Shown here: positions 59,051-64,000 of the stretch, piece after piece
Layout: every line of letters begins with the position of its first letter
How positions within the stretch are numbered: the stretch's first letter is position 1
Assembly: GCA_964016885.1 (NCBI GenBank)
Contig: OZ024759.1
Span: 695,001-759,000 of the forward strand
Direction: 5' to 3'
Source: Eledone cirrhosa
Taxonomy: Eukaryota; Mollusca; Cephalopoda; Octopoda; Eledonidae
Length of the DNA: 64,000 nucleotides
Translations under genes and position numbers: made by a program
Notes under the pieces: model-generated
Seen by the model: only the letters and a program-made list of their open reading frames with translations
The model's database searches: none
Told to the model about the DNA's origin: nothing

Positions 59051-60872
59051 GTAACATGACAAAGTCTATATTAGTAGCATGACACAGTCTATATTAGTAA
59101 CATGACACAGTCTATATTAGTAACATGACAGTCTATATTAGTAACATGACAAAGTCTATATTAGTAGCATGACAAAGTCTATATTAGTAACATGACACAG
59201 TCTATATTAGTAACATGACAATCTATATTAGTAACATGACACAGTCTATATTAGTAACATGACAAAGTCTATATTAGTAGCATCACAAAGTCTATATTAG
59301 TAACATGACAGTCTATATTAGTAACATGACAAAGTCTATATTAGTAGCATGACAAAGTCTATATTAGTAGCATGACACAGTCTATATTAGTAACATGACA
59401 CAGTCTATATTAGTAACATGACACAGTCTATATTAGTAACATGACAAAGTCTATATTAGCAGCATGACAAAGTCTATATTAGTAACATGACACAGTCTAT
59501 ATTAGTAACATGACAAAGTCTATATTAGTAACATGACAAAGTCTATATTAGTAACATGACACAGTCTATATTAGTAACATGACAAAGTCTATATTAGTAA
59601 CATGACACTGTCTATATTAGTAACTTGACAAAGTCTGTATTAGTAACATGACACAGTCTATATTAGTAACATGACACAGTCTATATTAGTAACATGACAA
59701 AGTCTATATTAGTAGCATGACAATGTCTATATTAGTAACATGACAAAGTCTATATTAGTAACATGACACAGTCTATATTAGTAACATGACAAAGTCTATA
59801 TTAGTAACATGACAAAGTCTATATTAGTAACATGACACAGTCTATAATAGTAACATGACAAAGTCTATATTAGTAACATGACAGTCTATATTAGTAACAT
59901 GACAGTCTATATTAGTAGCATGACAAAGTCTATATTAGTAACATGACAAAGTCTATATTAGTAACATGACACAGTCTATAATAGTAACATGACACAGTCT
60001 ATATTAGTAACATGAAAGTCTATATTAGTATCATGACAAAGTCTATATTAGTAACATGACAAAGTCTATATTAGTAACAAGACATAGTCTATATTAGTAA
60101 CATGACAAAGTCTATATTAGTAGCATGACAAAGTCTATATTAGTAACATGACAAAGTCTATATTAGTAACATGACACAGTCTATGTTAGTAACATGACAA
60201 AGTCTATATTAGTAACATGACACAGTCTATATTAGTAACATGACAAAGTCTATATTAGTAGCATGACAAAGTCTATATTAGTAACATGACACAGTCTATA
60301 TTAGTAACATGACAAAGTCTATATTAGTAACATGACAAAGACTATATTAGTAACATGACAAAGTCTATATTAGTAACATGACAAAGTCTATATTAGTAAC
60401 ATGACACAGTCTATATTAGTAACATGACAGTCTATATTAGTAGCATGACAAAGTCTATATTAGTAACATGACAAAGTCTATATTAGAAACATGACACAGT
60501 CTATATTAGTAACATGACACAGTCTATATTAGTAACATGACACAGTCTATATTAGTAACATGACAAAGTCTATATTAGTAACATGGCAAAGTCTATATTA
60601 GTAACATGACAAAGTCTATATTAGTAACATGACAAGGTCTATATTAGTAACATGACACAGTCTATATTAGTAACATGACAGTCTATATTAGTAACATGAC
60701 ACATTCTATATTAGTAACATGACAAAGTCTATATTAGTAGCATGACAAAGTCTATATTAGTAACATGACAGTCTATATTAGTAACATGACAAAGTCTATA
60801 TTAGTAGCATGACAAAGTCTACATTAGTAGCATGACACAGTCTATATTAGTAACATGACACAGTCTATATTA
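59051..60872 (+). repeat. Zone D higher-order repeat, copy 2 (1,822 bp)
   Basis: Markers at 1,822 bp from copy 1: GTAGC-ACA at 59,074, CATCAC at 59,281, GCAGC near 59,460, CTTG followed by GTCTGTATT near 59,636, GTATC near 60,027, CAAGACATAG at 60,078, TATGTTAG near 60,182 and CACATTC at 60,702. CATCAC, GCAGC and GTCTGTATT are shared with copies 3 and 4 but not with copy 1. Confidence 0.88.
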
Positions 60873-62646
60873 GTAACATGACAAAGTCTATATTAGTAGC
60901 ATGACACAGTCTATATTAGTAACATGACACAGTCTATATTAGTAACATGACAGTCTATATTAGTAACATGACAAAGTCTATATTAGTAGCATGACAAAGT
61001 CTATATTAGTAACATGACACAGTCTATATTAGTAACATGACAATCTATATTAGTAACATGACACAGTCTATATTAGTAACATGACAAAGTCTATATTAGT
61101 AGCATCACAAAGTCTATATTAGTAACATGACAGTCTATATTAGTAACATGACAAAGTCTATATTAGTAGCCTGACAAAGTCTATATTAGTAGCATGACAC
61201 AGTCTATATTAGTAACATGACACAGTCTATATTAGTAACATGACACAGTCTATATTAGTAACATGACAAAGTCTATATTAGCAGCATGACAAAGTCTATA
61301 TTAGTAACATGACAAAGTCTATATTAGTAACATGACACAGTCTATATTAGTAACATGACAAAGTCTATATTAGTAACATGACAAAGTCTATATTAGTAAC
61401 ATGACACAGTCTATATTAGTAACATGACAAAGTCTATATTAGTAACATGACACTGTCTATATTAGTAACTTGACAAAGTCTGTATTAGTAACATGACACA
61501 GTCTATATTAGTAACATGACACAGTCTATATTAGTAACATGACAAAGTCTATATTAGTAGCATGACAATGTCTATATTAGTAACATGACAAAGTCTATAT
61601 TAGTAACATGACACAGTCTATATTAGTAACATGACAAAGTCTATATTAGTAACATGACACAGTCTATATTAGTAACATGACAAAGTCTATATTAGTAACA
61701 TGACAGTCTATATTAGTAACATGACAGTCTATATTAGTAGCATGACAAAGTCTATATTAGTAACATGACAAAGTCTATATTAGTAACATGACACAGTCTA
61801 TATTAGTAACATGACACAGTCTATATTAGTAACATGACAGTCTATATTAGTAGCATGACAATGTCTATATTATTAACATGACACAGTCTATATTAATAAC
61901 AAGACATAGTCTATATTACTAACATGACATAGTCTATATTAGTAGCATGACAAAGTCTATATTAGTAACATGACAAAGTCTATATTAGTAACATGACACA
62001 GTCTATATTAGTAACATGACAAAGTCTATATTAGTAACATGACACAGTCTATATTAGTAACATGACAAAGTCTATATTAGTAGCATGACAAAGTCTATAT
62101 TAGTAACATGACACAGTCTATATTAGTAACATGACAAAGTCTATATTAGTAACATGACAAAGTCTATATTAGTAACATGACAAAGTCTATATTAGTAACA
62201 TGACTAAGTCTATATTAGTAACATGACACAGTCTATATTAGTAACATGACAGTCTATATTAGTAGCATGACAAAGTCTATATTAGTAACATGACAGAGTC
62301 TATATTAGTAACATGACACAGTCTATATTAGTAACATGACACAGTGTATATTAGTAACATGACAGTGTATATTAGTAACATGACAAAGTCTATATTAGTA
62401 ACATGGCAAAGTCTATGTTAGTAACATGACAAAGTCTATATTAGTAACATGACAGTCTATATTAGTAACATGACACATTCTATATTAGTAACATGACAAA
62501 GTCTATATTAGTAGCATGACAAAGTCTATATTAGTAACATGACAGTCTATATTAGTAACATGACAAAGTCTATATTAGTAGCATGACAAAGTCTACATTA
62601 GTAGCATGACACAGTCTATATTAGTAACATGACACAGTCTATATTA
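60873..62646 (+). repeat. Zone D higher-order repeat, copy 3 (1,774 bp)
   Basis: CATCAC at 61,103, GCAGC at 61,282, GTCTGTATT at 61,481, CAAGACATAG at 61,900, CACATTC at 62,476. It gains one AAA monomer near 61,305, loses one near 61,700, and is 48 bp shorter between 61,900 and 62,476. It also carries a cluster of altered monomers at about 61,855-61,945 and two GTGTATATT monomers near 62,345 and 62,367. Confidence 0.86.
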
Positions 62647-64000
62647 GTAACATGACAAAGTCTATATTAGTAGCATGACACAGTCTATATTAGTAACATG
62701 ACACAGTCTATATTAGTAACATGACAGTCTATATTAGTAACATGACAAAGTCTATATTAGTAGCATGACAAAGTCTATATTAGTAACATGACACAGTCTA
62801 TATTAGTAACATGACAATCTATATTAGTAACATGACACAGTCTATATTAGTAACATGACAAAGTCTATATTAGTAGCATCACAAAGTCTATATTAGTAAC
62901 ATGACAGTCTATATTAGTAACATGACAAAGTCTATATTAGTAGCATGACAAAGTCTATATTAGTAGCATGACACAGTCTATATTAGTAACATGACACAGT
63001 CTATATTAGTAACATGACACAGTCTATATTAGTAACATGACAAAGTCTATATTAGCAGCATGACAAAGTCTATATTAGTAACATGACACAGTCTATATTA
63101 GTAACATGACAAAGTCTATATTAGTAACATGACAAAGTCTATATTAGTAACATGACACAGTCTATATTAGTAACATGACAAAGTCTATATTAGTAACATG
63201 ACACTGTCTATATTAGTAACTTGACAAAGTCTGTATTAGTAACATGACACAGTCTATATTAGTAACATGACACAGTCTATATTAGTAACATGACAAAGTC
63301 TATATTAGTAGCATGACAATGTCTATATTAGTAACATGACAAAGTCTATATTAGTAACATGACACAGTCTATATTAGTAACATGACAAAGTCTATATTAG
63401 TAACATGACAAAGTCTATATTAGTAACATGACACAGTCTATAATAGTAACATGACAAAGTCTATATTAGTAACATGACAGTCTATATTAGTAACATGACA
63501 GTCTATATTAGTAGCATGACAAAGTCTATATTAGTAACATGACAAAGTCTATATTAGTAACATGACACAGTCTATAATAGTAACATGACACAGTCTATAT
63601 TAGTAACATGAAAGTCTATATTAGTATCATGACAAAGTCTATATTAGTAACATGACAAAGTCTATATTAGTAACAAGACATAGTCTATATTAGTAACATG
63701 ACAAAGTCTATATTAGTAGCATGACAAAGTCTATATTAGTAACATGACAAAGTCTATATTAGTAACATGACACAGTCTATGTTAGTAACATGACAAAGTC
63801 TATATTAGTAACATGACACAGTCTATATTAGTAACATGACAAAGTCTATATTAGTAGCATGACAAAGTCTATATTAGTAACATGACACAGTCTATATTAG
63901 TAACATGACAAAGTCTATATTAGTAACATGACAAAGACTATATTAGTAACATGACAAAGTCTATATTAGTAACATGACAAAGTCTATATTAGTAACATGA
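62647..64000 (+). repeat. Zone D higher-order repeat, partial copy 4
   Basis: Continues the 1.8-kb series to the window end: GTAGC-ACA at 62,670, CATCAC at 62,877, GCAGC at 63,056, GTCTGTATT at 63,232, TATAATAG near 63,440 and 63,577, GTATC near 63,624, CAAGACATAG at 63,674 and TATGTTAG near 63,777. Its second half follows copy 2 more closely than copy 3, since GTATC, TATAATAG and TATGTTAG are absent from the matching part of copy 3. The copy is cut by the window edge. Confidence 0.86.

Larger units (their letters stand above)
1..64000 (+). repeat. 23-bp satellite DNA array filling the window
   Basis: The entire window is a head-to-tail array of a 23-bp monomer: positions 1-10 GTAACATGAC, 11-13 AAA, 14-23 GTCTATATTA. 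All copies point the same way; I saw no inverted copy, transposon insertion, gene or non-satellite spacer. Base composition is about 26% G+C and the consensus has no CpG. Length variants of 20, 21 and 22 bp recur. No long reading frame is possible in a perfect array: + strand stops occur at monomer positions 2 (TAA), 7 (TGA) and 22 (TAG across the junction), - strand stops at two positions, and because 23 is not a multiple of 3 every frame meets a stop within 17 codons. Large HOR-structured arrays like this are typical of eukaryotic heterochromatin. I infer a centromeric, pericentromeric, subtelomeric or sex/B-chromosome origin but cannot choose among them. The array continues beyond both window ends. 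I do not recognise the family. Confidence 0.97.

Noticed and set aside
1..64000. CRISPR array
   Set aside because: Regular direct repeats are present, but there are no unique spacers: each repeat abuts the next, and the variable part is only the 3-5-bp linker.
1..64000. Coding tandem-repeat protein or small ORFs
   Set aside because: The 23-bp period rotates frame, and TAA, TGA and TAG recur in every + frame; two stops per monomer close all - frames. Open stretches are about 17 codons in perfect array. The ATG in each monomer is followed by stops within that distance.
1..64000. Promoter or TATA box at each TATATTA
   Set aside because: The motif is part of every monomer and no adjacent transcription unit or other promoter element exists in the window.
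1..64000. Plasmid or phage origin iterons
   Set aside because: Iterons can be of similar length, but occur in small clusters next to a replication gene; here there are roughly 2,800 copies with kilobase-scale HORs and no gene.
1..64000. Telomeric repeat
   Set aside because: The TTAGTAAC part superficially resembles TTAGG-type repeats, but the period is 23 bp with no short G-rich unit. The ATTAGG string in zone C occurs once per diverged monomer, not in tandem.
1..64000. CENP-B box
   Set aside because: The known motif needs a TTCG...CGGG pattern; the few TTCG strings here (for example near 11,994) have no downstream CGGG, and the consensus has no CpG.

Overview
The whole 64 kb window is one uninterrupted satellite DNA array. 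I see no protein-coding gene, RNA gene, mobile element, CRISPR array or unique-sequence island. The basic unit is a 23-bp, AT-rich monomer: positions 1-10 GTAACATGAC, 11-13 AAA, 14-23 GTCTATATTA, about 26% G+C and with no CpG. It is repeated head to tail on the + strand roughly 2,800 times (estimated from window length divided by a mean monomer of about 22.8 bp). The array runs off both ends of the window. Size, homogeneity and multi-kilobase higher-order structure point to a eukaryotic nuclear genome, in heterochromatin such as centromeric, pericentromeric, subtelomeric or sex/B-chromosome DNA. The sequence itself does not identify the species or the chromosomal site, and I do not recognise the family.

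Monomers differ mainly at two places: positions 11-13 (AAA, ACA, or a 2-bp deletion giving a 21-bp monomer) and position 4 (A or G, GTAAC/GTAGC). The order of these variants works as a barcode that exposes higher-order repeats (HORs) and large duplications. I read four zones. Zone A (1 to about 9,190) has HORs of about 3.7-3.8 kb: 1-3740, 3741-7550 and a partial third copy from 7551, with nested 840-bp and 567-bp duplications in copy 2. Zone B (about 9,150-31,548) is a mosaic of overlapping multi-kb duplications at offsets of 1,563, 3,770, 10,749/10,726, 11,569 and 15,339 bp. Zone C (31,549-55,137) is two tandem copies of an 11.8-kb superunit, each built from about 2.0-2.3-kb HORs carrying a private ATTAGG-type monomer. 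A transition segment (55,138-57,228) resembles zone B. Zone D (57,229-64,000) is a regular tandem HOR of 1,822/1,822/1,774 bp.

The layout is what repeated unequal exchange or replication-based amplification at several scales would leave: monomer, then 6-8-monomer blocks, then 0.5-4-kb HORs, then an 11.8-kb superunit. Nearly every monomer keeps the 17-bp core TATATTAGTAACATGAC, while length changes concentrate in the AAAG linker after it. This could reflect a protein-binding constraint or simply recent homogenisation. Coding is excluded by structure: the 23-bp period rotates through all three frames, and in a perfect array a stop recurs in every frame on both strands at least every 17 codons.

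All coordinates and offsets come from reading the sequence by eye using rare variant monomers as anchors. Breakpoints are accurate to about one or two monomers.
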